The notes beneath the pieces were generated by a model that was not told the origin of the DNA, searched no databases, and saw only the letters and a program-made list of their open reading frames with translations. The position numbers and the translations under genes are program-made. A stretch of 26,685 nucleotides of DNA from an uncultured Selenomonadaceae bacterium. GTDB lineage: Bacteria > Bacillota > Negativicutes > Selenomonadales > Selenomonadaceae. The stretch spans positions 1-26,685 of the forward strand of contig CAJODU010000034.1 in assembly GCA_905233325.1 (NCBI GenBank), given 5' to 3'. Shown in pieces: positions 1 through 7,682 of the stretch. How positions within the stretch are numbered: the first letter of the stretch is position 1; every line of letters starts with the position of its first letter.

Positions 1-48
1 AACTTTAATTTTGTTTGACATTACAAAAATCCTCAACTTCCAAATTAA

Positions 49-1089
49 TCAGGCATTACGCATTTTAAAAATACCGATCTTCTTAGCACCGTAGAGAATG
101 GCAACAATGACTATCAAAAGGATAAGTATCGCAATTTGAGCACTGACTTCAGTGAGAGCTACAGCAGACAAGCCCAGCAATGCACTGATAACGTACATCA
201 ACAGGACAGCCTGTCTCTGAGTAAAGCCAAGTCCCAACAGTCTGTGGTGAAGGTGTCCCTTGTCGGGTTTAAAGATCGGCACACCGCCGCGCCAGCGTCT
301 CACGATTGCAAAAGTGGTATCAAGAATCGGCAGACCAAGAGCGAGAATCGGCACAATGAGGGCGATCGTCGCAGCACACTTCACAGCACCAATAACTGAA
401 ATACCGGCAAGCATAAAGCCAAGGAACAATGCACCGGAATCACCCATAAATATACAGGCAGGGTTAAAGTTGTAGAAGAGAAAACCAATCGCCGCACCTG
501 CAAGGGCAGCCGTCAACACTGCAATCAATAAAATATTATCCTCCAAGGCAACGAGGAGGATTGTAATAGCAGCAATGGCAGAGACACCGGCAGCAAGTCC
601 GTCAAGTCCGTCAATCAGATTCACGGTGTTAGTCAAACCGACAAGCCAAAAGATAGTCGCCGGAATAGCAAACCATTCAAGATAAATGTAGTCGCCAAAA
701 GGGTCGGTAATGAAGTCAATTCTCACATCAAAGATAATAACCAGCACGGCGGAGGCAATGATCTGTCCGAGAAGTTTGACTTTTGCCGGCAGATTTTTGT
801 AGTCATCGATCAAGCCGACAATCATCATCATCGTGCCGGAAATAATCAAGCCAACGACTCCCATGAACAGCTCGCCGGATAAGTTTGCAAAAGCCACAAC
901 CGTCACAAGTGAGACCATGCAGGCAATATAAATCCCCAGACCGCCTATTCGCGGTATGGGTTTTTTGTGTACCTTTCTGGAATCAGGCTTATCAAGTGCA
1001 CCGGTTTTTGAGGCAATCATTATAACCACAGGCGTTATGAACAGCGAAACACCTACCGCAAGAATAAATGCCAGCAAATATTCAGGCAT
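49..1089 (-). CDS. WecA/TagO-type undecaprenyl-phosphate HexNAc-1-phosphate transferase
   Basis: A 346-residue polytopic membrane protein of the MraY/WecA family. It would transfer a HexNAc-1-phosphate from a UDP-sugar to undecaprenyl phosphate at the inner face of the membrane, the first step of surface polysaccharide (O-antigen, teichoic acid-like or ECA-like) assembly. Visible family motifs: the HKKPIPRIGG segment near residue 41, the Asp pair of LIDDYKNLP (D95/D96), NTVNLIDGLDGLAAG (154-168), MGDSGA (215-220) and the HLHH motif (279-282) that marks the WecA/TagO branch rather than MraY. About ten hydrophobic segments are spread along the chain, and the length is normal for the family. A good ribosome site (GAGGGAG) lies just upstream of the ATG. 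It follows der by 74 bases but has its own strong promoter. Family is certain; the exact sugar and end product are not visible here. Confidence 0.9.
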   Translation of the reverse strand: MPEYLLAFILAVGVSLFITPVVIMIASKTGALDKPDSRKVHKKPIPRIGGLGIYIACMVSLVTVVAFANLSGELFMGVVGLIISGTMMMIVGLIDDYKNLPAKVKLLGQIIASAVLVIIFDVRIDFITDPFGDYIYLEWFAIPATIFWLVGLTNTVNLIDGLDGLAAGVSAIAAITILLVALEDNILLIAVLTAALAGAAIGFLFYNFNPACIFMGDSGALFLGFMLAGISVIGAVKCAATIALIVPILALGLPILDTTFAIVRRWRGGVPIFKPDKGHLHHRLLGLGFTQRQAVLLMYVISALLGLSAVALTEVSAQIAILILLIVIVAILYGAKKIGIFKMRNA

Positions 1090-1138
1090 CTTTTCACTCC
1101 CTCACAAAAATTTTCAAACGATACAAGAAAATTAATTA

Positions 1139-1167
1139 ATTATATACCGCACTGTGAGAAATGTCAA
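1139..1167 (-). promoter_or_regulatory. Near-perfect sigma-A promoter for the WecA-like gene
   Basis: On the minus strand, TTGACA (1167-1162) and TATAAT (1144-1139) are both exact consensus hexamers with a 17-base spacer. The -35 box overlaps the der stop codon, so the WecA-like gene can be transcribed strongly and independently of truA-der. The predicted leader is about 40 bases and contains the GAGGGAG ribosome site. Confidence 0.8.
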
Positions 1168-2495
1168 TTATCTTCTTCTTCTTTGCGTTTGCGAATGATG
1201 AACTTGAGCGGCGTGCCCTCGAATCCATATCTTTCGCGAAGTTGATTTTCAATAAATCGCAGGTATGAGAAGTGGAAGAGATCCGGCTCGTTGACGAAGA
1301 TTATGAATCTTGGCGGGCAGATGTCTGCCTGTGTCATAAAAAGAATTTTGAGCTGCTTGCCCTTCTTGGTTGGTGGCGGATTGACGGAGATGGCGTCGCG
1401 AATGAGTTCATTGAGGACACTTGTCTGAATCCTCATTGACTGCTGCTCGGCAACAAATTTAACAAGTTCCGTGACGCGGTTGACTCTTTGTCCCGTCAGT
1501 GCAGAGGCGTAGAGGACGGGAGCATACTGCAGAAAGCCTATCTGTTCGCGAAGGTCGTCGGTGAAACGATTGGTTGAGCGATCGTGCTTGTCAGGGAAAA
1601 TATCCCACTTATTGACGACAATGACACAGCCCTTGCCGGACTCGTGAGCATAACCTGCAATTTTCTTATCCTGCTCGGTGACGCCGACCGGAGCCTCAAT
1701 CAGCATCAAAACAACATCAGCACGGTCAATCGCCCTCAACGAACGAATTACGCTGTAACGCTCCACAGGTTCATCAATCTTGTTCTTTCGCCGCATACCG
1801 GCAGTATCAATCAGAGTGAACTTGATCCCGTCCTTGATGAATTGGGTATCAATAGCGTCACGAGTGGTGCCAGGAATATCACTGACAATGACTCTCTCCT
1901 CACCAAGCATGGCATTGACCAGGGAGGACTTGCCGACATTCGGGCGACCTATAACGGCGATTCTGATCTCATCCTCGTCGCGGGTGTCCTCTTCGACCTT
2001 AGGGAAGGCAGCAGTGACGGCGTCCAGCAGATCACCCAAGCCGAGGGCGTTGGAGGCAGATATTCCGATAGGATCGCCAAGACCAACATTGTAGAATTCA
2101 AAGACATTCATATCAAGCTGAGTGCTGTCAATCTTGTTGACGGCGACAATGACAGGCTTGTTTGCATTTCTGAGGATTTTGGCGACTTCCTCATCAGCAG
2201 AGGTCAAACCTGCACGCCCATCAACGACGAACAGAATAACATCAGCCTCATCAATGGCAATCTTAGCCTGTGCACGCATTGAGTTTAGAATCTTATCTTC
2301 CGACTCAATCTCAATACCGCCGGTGTCAATCATTGTGAACTCATGATTGAGCCAGTTGGCGTCCATGTATATCCTGTCGCGTGTAACACCGGGCATATCA
2401 TCAACAATGGACATCTGTTTCTTACCAATCTGGTTGAAGAGGGTGGACTTGCCGACATTCGGACGGCCGACTATTGCAACAATAGGTTTACTCAT
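1164..2495 (-). CDS. der: Ribosome biogenesis GTPase Der (EngA)
   Basis: Der is an essential GTPase with two consecutive G domains that assists maturation of the 50S ribosomal subunit. The 443-residue product shows both P-loops, GRPNVGKST (10-18) and GRPNVGKSS (183-191), with their DTGG (57-60) and DTAG (230-233) switch II motifs and NKID/NKWD base-recognition motifs. A C-terminal KH-like domain ends in a basic tail (IIRKRKEEE). Length and order match the family. A GGAAGTGAT ribosome site precedes the ATG. It lies 18 bases downstream of truA on the same strand, so the two are probably co-transcribed from the truA promoter. Confidence 0.97.
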   Translation of the reverse strand: MSKPIVAIVGRPNVGKSTLFNQIGKKQMSIVDDMPGVTRDRIYMDANWLNHEFTMIDTGGIEIESEDKILNSMRAQAKIAIDEADVILFVVDGRAGLTSADEEVAKILRNANKPVIVAVNKIDSTQLDMNVFEFYNVGLGDPIGISASNALGLGDLLDAVTAAFPKVEEDTRDEDEIRIAVIGRPNVGKSSLVNAMLGEERVIVSDIPGTTRDAIDTQFIKDGIKFTLIDTAGMRRKNKIDEPVERYSVIRSLRAIDRADVVLMLIEAPVGVTEQDKKIAGYAHESGKGCVIVVNKWDIFPDKHDRSTNRFTDDLREQIGFLQYAPVLYASALTGQRVNRVTELVKFVAEQQSMRIQTSVLNELIRDAISVNPPPTKKGKQLKILFMTQADICPPRFIIFVNEPDLFHFSYLRFIENQLRERYGFEGTPLKFIIRKRKEEEDN

Positions 2496-2513
2496 ATAAT
2501 CACTTCCAATTAA

Positions 2514-3281
2514 TCAATAGAAAACTTCATAAAGGCAGAGACCGTGAGGCGGAGCAGTAGGCGCCGCTTTGTTACGGTCGCGGCCTTCAAATATATTTTT
2601 GAAATCCTCAACGCTGAATCTTCCGCGACCGACCGCGACCAAGCTACCGACAATGTTGCGTGCCATATGGTAAAGGAAGCCGGTGGCGTGAATTTTGATT
2701 GTCATTACGGTACTGCCGTAGAAGTCGTTGTTAAAGTCTATGTCGGCGTTGAAGATCGTGCGGACGGGACTCATCGGAGCACCACCGGCGGCACGGAAGG
2801 CACTGAAGTCGTGTCTGCCGACGAGCAGAGAGAGGGCGGCTTTCATAGCCTCAAAATCAAGCGGATAGCGAATATGCCAGGCGTAGCGGTTAACAAAGGG
2901 GTTGGAGACCTTACCTGTGAGAATACGATAGATATATATTTTACTCTTCGCTGAGTGGCGAGCGTTGAAGTCCTCCGCCGCCTCCCAAGCGTCAAGCACA
3001 ACTATATCATCAGGCAGCAAACCACTCGCAGCAATGGATATTTTATCAACGGGAATTGTGCCGCAGGTTTTGAAGTTGACAACTTGCCCCAAGGCGTGGA
3101 CTCCCGCATCAGTCCTCCCTGCCGCTGCCAGTTCTATCTTGCCGCCAAATATCCTTTGCAATTTGTCCTCAAGGATATTCTGTATGGCTAAAGTTGACTT
3201 AGTGACGGGGATTTGTCTTTGAAAACCGTGATAGTTTGTGCCGTCGTAGGCGATCTTGAGTGCAATATTTCTTTGCTGCAT
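2514..3281 (-). CDS. truA: tRNA pseudouridine(38-40) synthase TruA
   Basis: TruA converts uridines 38-40 of the tRNA anticodon stem to pseudouridine. The catalytic aspartate is visible in GRTDAGVHALGQ (D58), preceded by the AYDGTNYHGFQRQ opening and followed by SAKSKIYIYRI and DFSAFRAAGG segments typical of the family. I place the start at the ATG at 3281 (255 aa), because a GGGGTG ribosome site lies eight bases upstream. An in-frame GTG at 3293 would add four residues but overlaps that site. First gene of a probable truA-der operon, divergent from the sulfatase-type gene. Confidence 0.95.
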   Translation of the reverse strand: MQQRNIALKIAYDGTNYHGFQRQIPVTKSTLAIQNILEDKLQRIFGGKIELAAAGRTDAGVHALGQVVNFKTCGTIPVDKISIAASGLLPDDIVVLDAWEAAEDFNARHSAKSKIYIYRILTGKVSNPFVNRYAWHIRYPLDFEAMKAALSLLVGRHDFSAFRAAGGAPMSPVRTIFNADIDFNNDFYGSTVMTIKIHATGFLYHMARNIVGSLVAVGRGRFSVEDFKNIFEGRDRNKAAPTAPPHGLCLYEVFY

Positions 3282-3302
3282 ATTCGCGCTCACCCCTGCT
3301 GT

Positions 3303-3331
3303 ATTTTATCATTTTCCTGCCCTTGACACAA
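3303..3331 (-). promoter_or_regulatory. Probable sigma-A promoter for truA-der
   Basis: Minus strand TTGTGT (3331-3326), a 17-base spacer and TAAAAT (3308-3303), ending just upstream of the truA ribosome site. The -35 is a weak match, so the call rests mainly on the good -10, the exact spacing and the position. Confidence 0.5.
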
Positions 3332-3337
3332 TATCTG

Positions 3338-3366
3338 TTGACTAAATTTCTGCCGTTTGTTAGAAT
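3338..3366 (+). promoter_or_regulatory. Sigma-A promoter for the sulfatase-type gene
   Basis: TTGACT (3338-3343), a 17-base spacer and TAGAAT (3361-3366). It lies back to back with the truA promoter. Transcription would begin near 3373, so the ATG at 3380 would have almost no leader; this favours the ATG at 3410, which has an AGGAAGGTGG ribosome site. Confidence 0.7.
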
Positions 3367-3409
3367 ATATTTAATAATAATGAACATCTTTGGCAGGAAG
3401 GTGGCGACG

Positions 3410-5217
3410 ATGATAGACGGACGCTTGAAAGTTTTGCTTATATTATTGACAACTTATCTCTTACTGCAGACAGGAGCTCGTGCGGTGATGTTCCTGCTGA
3501 TTGATTCAGAATCATTTGTATCATTTGAATTATTTAAGACGTTTGGATTTGGATTGCTCTATGATCTGACAGCTTAGCTTGGAGCGTGATCGCCGTACCT
3601 TTGGCGTTGATATTGAGTACAAAGCGAGACCGTCTCATCAGAGTCGGGGTATTTTCCTTTGACTTTATTGCTGTCCTTGTCGCCGTGACACTTGCAATGT
3701 TCTTCAGAGAGTTCGGCACCAACTTCAACTTCATAGCTGTCGATTATCTCATATACTCTCACGAACTTCTGCTCAATATTTGGCAATCCTTCAATATTCC
3801 GTTAATAATGATTGCGATATTTTTGGCAACAGTTGCTATCTACAACCTTCAGAGCAGATTTTTGAAGATCAAACATGTTAATATAAGCCCTTTGAAATTC
3901 CTGCTTATTATATTGCTGCCGCTTGTTACTGTTCCGATTGTTCAATCTGAGTGGCGGGATCTTGTGAGTGTAAATCGCTACAACGTGGAGATTGCCGGCA
4001 ACGGTTATTATGAGTTTGTCCGTGCCTACTTCACCAACGAGCTTGACTATGAGAGTTTCTATATGACTAAGGATAACATTAATCTAAATGTTGCATCTAA
4101 CGTCGAAAATGTCAATGAACTCACTGATGTCCGTCCGAATGTCGTGATGGTGACTGTTGAGAGTCTCAATGCAGAATATCTCTCGATGTTCGGCGGGACA
4201 GGTTTGACGCCTTGTATTGACAGCCTTGTCGATAAGTCCTATGTATTTACGCGAATGTACGCCACCGGCACCCGTACCGTCAGAGGACTTGAGGCTATTA
4301 CATTGTCTCTTCCGCCAACGCCGGGGCAGTCCATTGTCCGCCGTAAGGGCAACGATAATCTCTCCTCGCTCGGCAATGCCTTCAAGCAGAACAGCTACGA
4401 ACGCGACTTCATCTATGGCGGCTACGGCTATTTTGATAATATGAACGCTTTTTTTGAGGGCAATGGCTACACTATCAAGGATCGGACAAAAATTCCCGAC
4501 AATGAGATAGTCCACGAGACTATTTGGGGCGTTGCTGATGAAGTCCTCTTCACGCAGGTGATTAAATCTATGGACGATCACTTCGCCAAAGGTGAGCGGG
4601 CTTTTGAAATGGTTATGACTACTTCCAACCACCGCCCTTTCACCTTCCCCGAAGGCAGGATTGACATACCGAGCGGCACGAGGAATGCGTCGGTTAAGTA
4701 CACTGATTGGGCGATTGGGGATTTTTTGGAGAGGGCAGCAAGCAAGCCTTGGTTTGATGATACTGTTTTTGTGATAGTTGCAGACCATCAAGCCTTAGCA
4801 GCAGGTAAAGCCACTCTGCCCATCAACTGCTATCACATTCCCTGCTTGATCTATGCACCGAAGTTGATTCCCGTCGGCAAATGTGACAGGCTTATCAGTC
4901 AAATGGATTTAGCACCGACACTTTTGGGTATGCTTGGATTGACTTACAGTGAAAAATTTCTCGGACACGACATCAACAAAGTAGCAGAGAGTGAGGACAG
5001 AGCCTTCATCAGCACCTATCAACTGCTCGGCTATGTGAAAAATGATACTTTGACGATCCTCTCACCCGACAAGAATGCTACTGCTTGGCATATCAACGAC
5101 TGGAAGACCTCTGACTACTCAAGCATTGATGTTGATTCTGCCCTTCTTGATGAAACTGTCAACTACTATCAGACCGCTGCTCACCTCTTCAAGAGCGGGC
5201 AACTGAAACTAAAGTGA
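3410..5217 (+). pseudogene. LTA synthase/phosphoglycerol transferase-type membrane sulfatase, frameshifted
   Basis: A membrane-anchored alkaline phosphatase-superfamily enzyme of the LtaS/OpgB type, which moves phosphoglycerol (or a similar head group) onto a surface polymer or lipid. The reading frame is broken. Codons 3410-3574 encode 55 residues with the first membrane segment, ending in LLYDLTA at the TAG at 3575-3577. The rest, with further membrane helices and the extracytoplasmic catalytic domain, continues in another frame to 5217. One extra T in the 3573-3576 region would join them as YDLTALAWSVIAV, the usual sequence at this point in the family. Counting from the GTG at 3586, catalytic features look intact: the metal-ligand Glu in VTVES (E192), the Thr nucleophile in GTRTVRGLEA (T231) and VADHQ (D400/H401). 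Restored length is about 602 aa. The GTG at 3586 has a GGAG one base away, too close to be a good start. It could be a real inactivating mutation, a phase variant or a sequencing error; the substrate is unknown. Confidence 0.8.
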
Positions 5218-5238
5218 ATTGTCAATCAAAAAATTTTC

Positions 5239-5266
5239 TTGCAATTTTCTTGAAATGATGTATAAT
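5239..5266 (+). promoter_or_regulatory. Promoter of the antisense RNA
   Basis: TTGCAA (5239-5244), a 16-base spacer and an exact TATAAT (5261-5266). It points into a region with no plus-strand gene until 5576, and the transcript would end at the hairpin at 5358-5393. This supports a short untranslated RNA rather than a leader for the glycosyltransferase. Confidence 0.7.
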
Positions 5267-5272
5267 AGAAAC

Positions 5273-5298
5273 AAAAAAACACCCTGCAATGCAGAGTG
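5273..5298 (-). terminator. Terminator of the toxin-peptide mRNA
   Basis: Read on the minus strand, an 8-bp stem (arms 5298-5291 and 5287-5280, 3-base loop) is followed by seven U residues (5279-5273). The one imperfect pair is a G-U wobble on the minus strand but an A-C mismatch on the plus strand, so the hairpin is directional and terminates minus-strand transcription. Confidence 0.75.
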
Positions 5299-5357
5299 CA
5301 AGCACCGACATTTGGTCAGCCCCTTTTGTTGTTTGTTGAGATAGAAGTTTATTAGAT

Positions 5358-5393
5358 AGTAGCTGCCTGATTGGAGCTTAGGCGGCTACTTTT
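5358..5393 (+). terminator. Terminator of the antisense RNA
   Basis: An 11-bp stem (5358-5368 with 5380-5390, including one G-U wobble) with an 11-base loop is followed by a short T tract (5390-5393). On the opposite strand the same hairpin begins at the stop codon of the toxin peptide, as is common in small membrane-toxin genes. Confidence 0.65.
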
Positions 5394-5455
5394 GACGTTA
5401 AGACAAGTATCATTATAATGGTCACAATAACCACTGCAATCTTGACTTTATTCAT
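5378..5455 (-). CDS. Putative type I toxin: 25-residue hydrophobic membrane peptide
   Basis: The minus-strand frame encodes 25 residues: a basic start (MNKVK), an uninterrupted run of about 14 Ile/Val/Ala/Met/Leu/Thr residues that can span a membrane, and a tail with TSKVAA. It has a complete expression unit: promoter 5544-5516, a GGGGTG ribosome site six bases before the ATG, and a terminator at 5298-5273. The ribosome site lies in one arm of a GGGG/CCCC hairpin, as in many type I toxins whose translation is held off in the full-length mRNA. An antisense RNA covers the 3' end. Membrane-active toxicity is inferred from the architecture (Fst/TxpA/holin-like toxin class); I do not recognise the peptide itself. 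Confidence 0.6.
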   Translation of the reverse strand: MNKVKIAVVIVTIIMILVLTSKVAA

Positions 5456-5462
5456 ATGCGTC

Positions 5463-5478
5463 ACCCCATCTCTGGGGC
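5463..5478 (-). promoter_or_regulatory. Hairpin sequestering the toxin ribosome-binding site
   Basis: On the minus strand, CCCC (5477-5474), a 6-base loop and GGGG (5467-5464) form a stem, extended by one G-U pair. The GGGG arm is part of the GGGGTG ribosome site of the 25-residue peptide, so folding would hide it. Confidence 0.55.
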
Positions 5479-5515
5479 TAAGTATTGACCGCCTGCCATT
5501 TCTGGTGCCGAAGAT

Positions 5516-5544
5516 ATTTTATCACATTTTGAAATTTCTTGCAA
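5516..5544 (-). promoter_or_regulatory. Promoter of the toxin-peptide mRNA
   Basis: Minus strand TTGCAA (5544-5539), a 17-base spacer and TAAAAT (5521-5516). The predicted leader runs about 54 bases to the peptide ATG at 5455, and the whole mRNA would be about 235 bases. It lies just upstream of the ribosome site of the plus-strand glycosyltransferase gene, pointing away from it. Confidence 0.7.
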
Positions 5545-5575
5545 TCATCGAAGTAATTAATTTGGAGGAGCGAAT

Positions 5576-6997
5576 ATGGAAGAATCAAAACGATTGTTGG
5601 ATATTGGCGAAACTCATAAAGCCTTCAAGAGACTCAAAAATATCTTACCGAAATTCAAAGATACTCAAGACGAATGGAAAATTCACGAATTGGTAGGTGC
5701 CGCTTTCCATGACTTGGGTGATGCTGAAGGTGCTGTTCAGGCTTATCTTTATGCGGCTCACAAGGACAGGTATCTGCGAAGTCAGCGTTCTCATTATTCC
5801 AATTACCTCTTTGCACTCCACTATCTGGACAAACTCACTGACGAGGAGCTCGCTGGTGAACATTTCGTATATGACAGGCTATTCGAGAATGATTATCTGA
5901 AAGCTGAAACATCTTCCAAAACCTCCGGCAAGTTGACAATCGGTTACATAGCTCCCAACTTCTTAGAATCCTCCTCTGCAAGATTTTATGAGGCATTGTT
6001 GACTAAATACAACCGTGATAAATTTATCGTCAAGTGCTTTTCGCTGTCCTACGAAAGCGATCAATTCAGCACTTTCATTGATTCGACAGTTGACAACTTC
6101 ATCATCTTGGAAGATTTCTCTATTGAAGAGGCGGCACAGGAGATTGCCAACGAGGGGGTGGATATTCTCTTTGACTTGGGCGGACACAGTGCCGGCGGTA
6201 TGACTCTTCAGATTATGAGTTACAAGCCCGCACCTGTCCAAATCACCGGCATAGGTTACCTCGACACCACAGGCTTGACGGCGATTGACTACATTTTGAC
6301 TGATAATTACCTCACACCGATTGGCCACGAAAAATATTTTAGCGAAAAGCTGATCAGACTTAATAACGCCTTTGCCTTCACACCAACCAAGGCAATGATT
6401 GACAGCTTTAAATCGCGAACGTCGAACTCTAATTCAATCACTTTCGGCAGCTTTAACAATTTTATGAAAGTCACTGATGATTATTTGAGATGTGTCAAAA
6501 AAATCCTCAACGCAGTCGAAAATTCCAAATTCATCATTCAGGACACCACGGCAATCCCCGCACGCAAAACCGAAATGGAGAAACGCCTCAAAAAAATTCG
6601 TCTGCCGCTTGACAGGATTGAAGTCCGCCTCGGCAATGATGATTACCTCAACGACTACGGTGATATTGATATAATGCTTGATACTTTTCCCTACAACGGC
6701 GGCACGATGACGGCTACGGCACTGTATATGGGGGTGCCGGTTGTCAGTCTCTATGGCACGCGCTACAGCTCCAGATTCGGTGCGAATATTTTGCGGCTGG
6801 CAGGAATGAGCGGGTTGATAGCAAAGAATACAAAGGAATATATTAATAAAGCAGTTGAGCTTGCCACCGCTCAAAATGTGTTGAATGAATTGAAAAAGAC
6901 CCTGCGCAATCGTCTCAATAAGTCTGAATTGCTTGATACAAGTGACTTCGTTTCTGATATGGAATATTACTACGATAGAATGGCTGGTGTTGAATGA
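5576..6997 (+). CDS. GT41-family (OGT/SPINDLY-like) glycosyltransferase
   Basis: A 473-residue cytoplasmic protein of glycosyltransferase family 41, the family of O-GlcNAc transferase. Members use a nucleotide sugar to glycosylate Ser/Thr (sometimes Asn) of proteins. The N-terminal ~110 residues look like a short TPR-type helical region (GAAFHDLGDAEGAVQAYLYA). The catalytic half contains LTIGYIAPNF, DILFDLGGHSAGG, PAPVQITGIGYLDTTGL (about 217-233), ITFGSFNNFMKV and the UDP-binding segment DIMLDTFPYNGGTMTATAL. Bacterial relatives are often short like this. A strong GGAGGAG ribosome site precedes the ATG. The 3' end overlaps the chromate transporter gene by 4 bases. Target protein unknown; flagellin or adhesin glycosylation is possible, but no partner lies next to it. 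Confidence 0.85.
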   Translation: MEESKRLLDIGETHKAFKRLKNILPKFKDTQDEWKIHELVGAAFHDLGDAEGAVQAYLYAAHKDRYLRSQRSHYSNYLFALHYLDKLTDEELAGEHFVYDRLFENDYLKAETSSKTSGKLTIGYIAPNFLESSSARFYEALLTKYNRDKFIVKCFSLSYESDQFSTFIDSTVDNFIILEDFSIEEAAQEIANEGVDILFDLGGHSAGGMTLQIMSYKPAPVQITGIGYLDTTGLTAIDYILTDNYLTPIGHEKYFSEKLIRLNNAFAFTPTKAMIDSFKSRTSNSNSITFGSFNNFMKVTDDYLRCVKKILNAVENSKFIIQDTTAIPARKTEMEKRLKKIRLPLDRIEVRLGNDDYLNDYGDIDIMLDTFPYNGGTMTATALYMGVPVVSLYGTRYSSRFGANILRLAGMSGLIAKNTKEYINKAVELATAQNVLNELKKTLRNRLNKSELLDTSDFVSDMEYYYDRMAGVE

Positions 6998-7554
6998 TAT
7001 ATTTGACGTTATTTATTGAATTTGCAAAAATAAGTTTAGTCTGCGTTGGCGGCGGTTATGCCTCAATGCCGTTGATACAAGCTGTAGTAGTGGACGGCTA
7101 CCACTGGTTGACTTTGCCGGAGTTTATCGACATCTTCACAATCTCGCAAATGACACCCGGTCCGATTGGAATAAATGCCGCAACATTTGCCGGAATGAAG
7201 ATAGCGGGATTGGGCGGAGCAATCAGTGCAACAATGGGTTTCGTAATGCCGTCGTTATTCCTCTGCATAGCCTTGGCGAAGATAATGTTTAAATATGGTG
7301 ACTTGGGCTCAATTCACGGAATACTCAACGGACTGAGGCCGGCAGTTATGGCACTCATCGCGGCGGCTTGCATTTCGTTCGTGCTTTTAGCCGTTTGGAA
7401 TGTAGAATCTGCACCTGAGGACTGGGCAGCCTTTGATCCGAAAGGATTGATTATTTTGATATTGGCACTGTTTGCCGCTCACAAGAAAGTTGGCGTCATT
7501 AAAATGTTGATTACCTGCGGTGTACTTGGCCTCCTGCTGGGAAGTATATTTTAA
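6994..7554 (+). CDS. Chromate transporter (CHR family), single-domain
   Basis: A 186-residue membrane protein of the CHR family, the half-length form that normally works as a pair of adjacent genes. Family signatures are the glycine-rich CVGGGYASMPLI near residues 17-28, SQMTPGPIGINAATFAG (51-67) and the hydrophobic C-terminal helices. The start codon overlaps the stop of the GT41 gene (ATGA), so it is probably translationally coupled. No second CHR half is present on either side, which is unusual. Actual chromate export by such proteins in anaerobes is unproven. Confidence 0.85.
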   Translation: MIYLTLFIEFAKISLVCVGGGYASMPLIQAVVVDGYHWLTLPEFIDIFTISQMTPGPIGINAATFAGMKIAGLGGAISATMGFVMPSLFLCIALAKIMFKYGDLGSIHGILNGLRPAVMALIAAACISFVLLAVWNVESAPEDWAAFDPKGLIILILALFAAHKKVGVIKMLITCGVLGLLLGSIF

Positions 7555-7579
7555 CAAAAATACTTTTTTTGAAAAAAAT

Positions 7580-7607
7580 TTGCACTATATTTTTTTTGTG
7601 CTATAAT
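7580..7607 (+). promoter_or_regulatory. Sigma-A promoter with extended -10, upstream of the MBL-fold gene
   Basis: TTGCAC (7580-7585), a 16-base spacer and an exact TATAAT (7602-7607) preceded by TGC (extended -10). It lies 76 bases before the MBL-fold gene and probably drives it together with greA and lysS. Confidence 0.7.
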
Positions 7608-7682
7608 AGGTTGCGTTGCAGAATTTTTAGTTGATTATTCGACCATTATCCATAAAATCCATAAATCGGAGGCAAAATAAAT

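Larger units (their letters stand above)
5273..5394 (+). ncRNA. Putative type I antitoxin (antisense) RNA
   Basis: Bounded by a strong promoter (5239-5266) and a rho-independent terminator (5358-5393), this roughly 120-base plus-strand transcript would have no obvious reading frame. It is fully complementary to the 3' part of the minus-strand mRNA that encodes the 25-residue membrane peptide, including its last codons and 3' untranslated region. The layout, toxin mRNA and antisense RNA overlapping at their 3' ends, is that of txpA/RatA and bsrG/SR4 in Bacillus. The ends are inferred from promoter and terminator positions. Confidence 0.6.

Noticed and set aside
3562..3588. Programmed ribosomal frameshifting in the sulfatase-type gene
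   Set aside because: No slippery heptamer or downstream pseudoknot is apparent, and restoring one T yields the normal family sequence; a mutation or sequencing error is simpler.
5418..5696. 92-codon plus-strand frame before the GT41 gene
   Set aside because: It overlaps the toxin peptide on the opposite strand and runs into the GT41 gene in another frame; no ribosome site, and its hydrophobic start merely mirrors the toxin codons.
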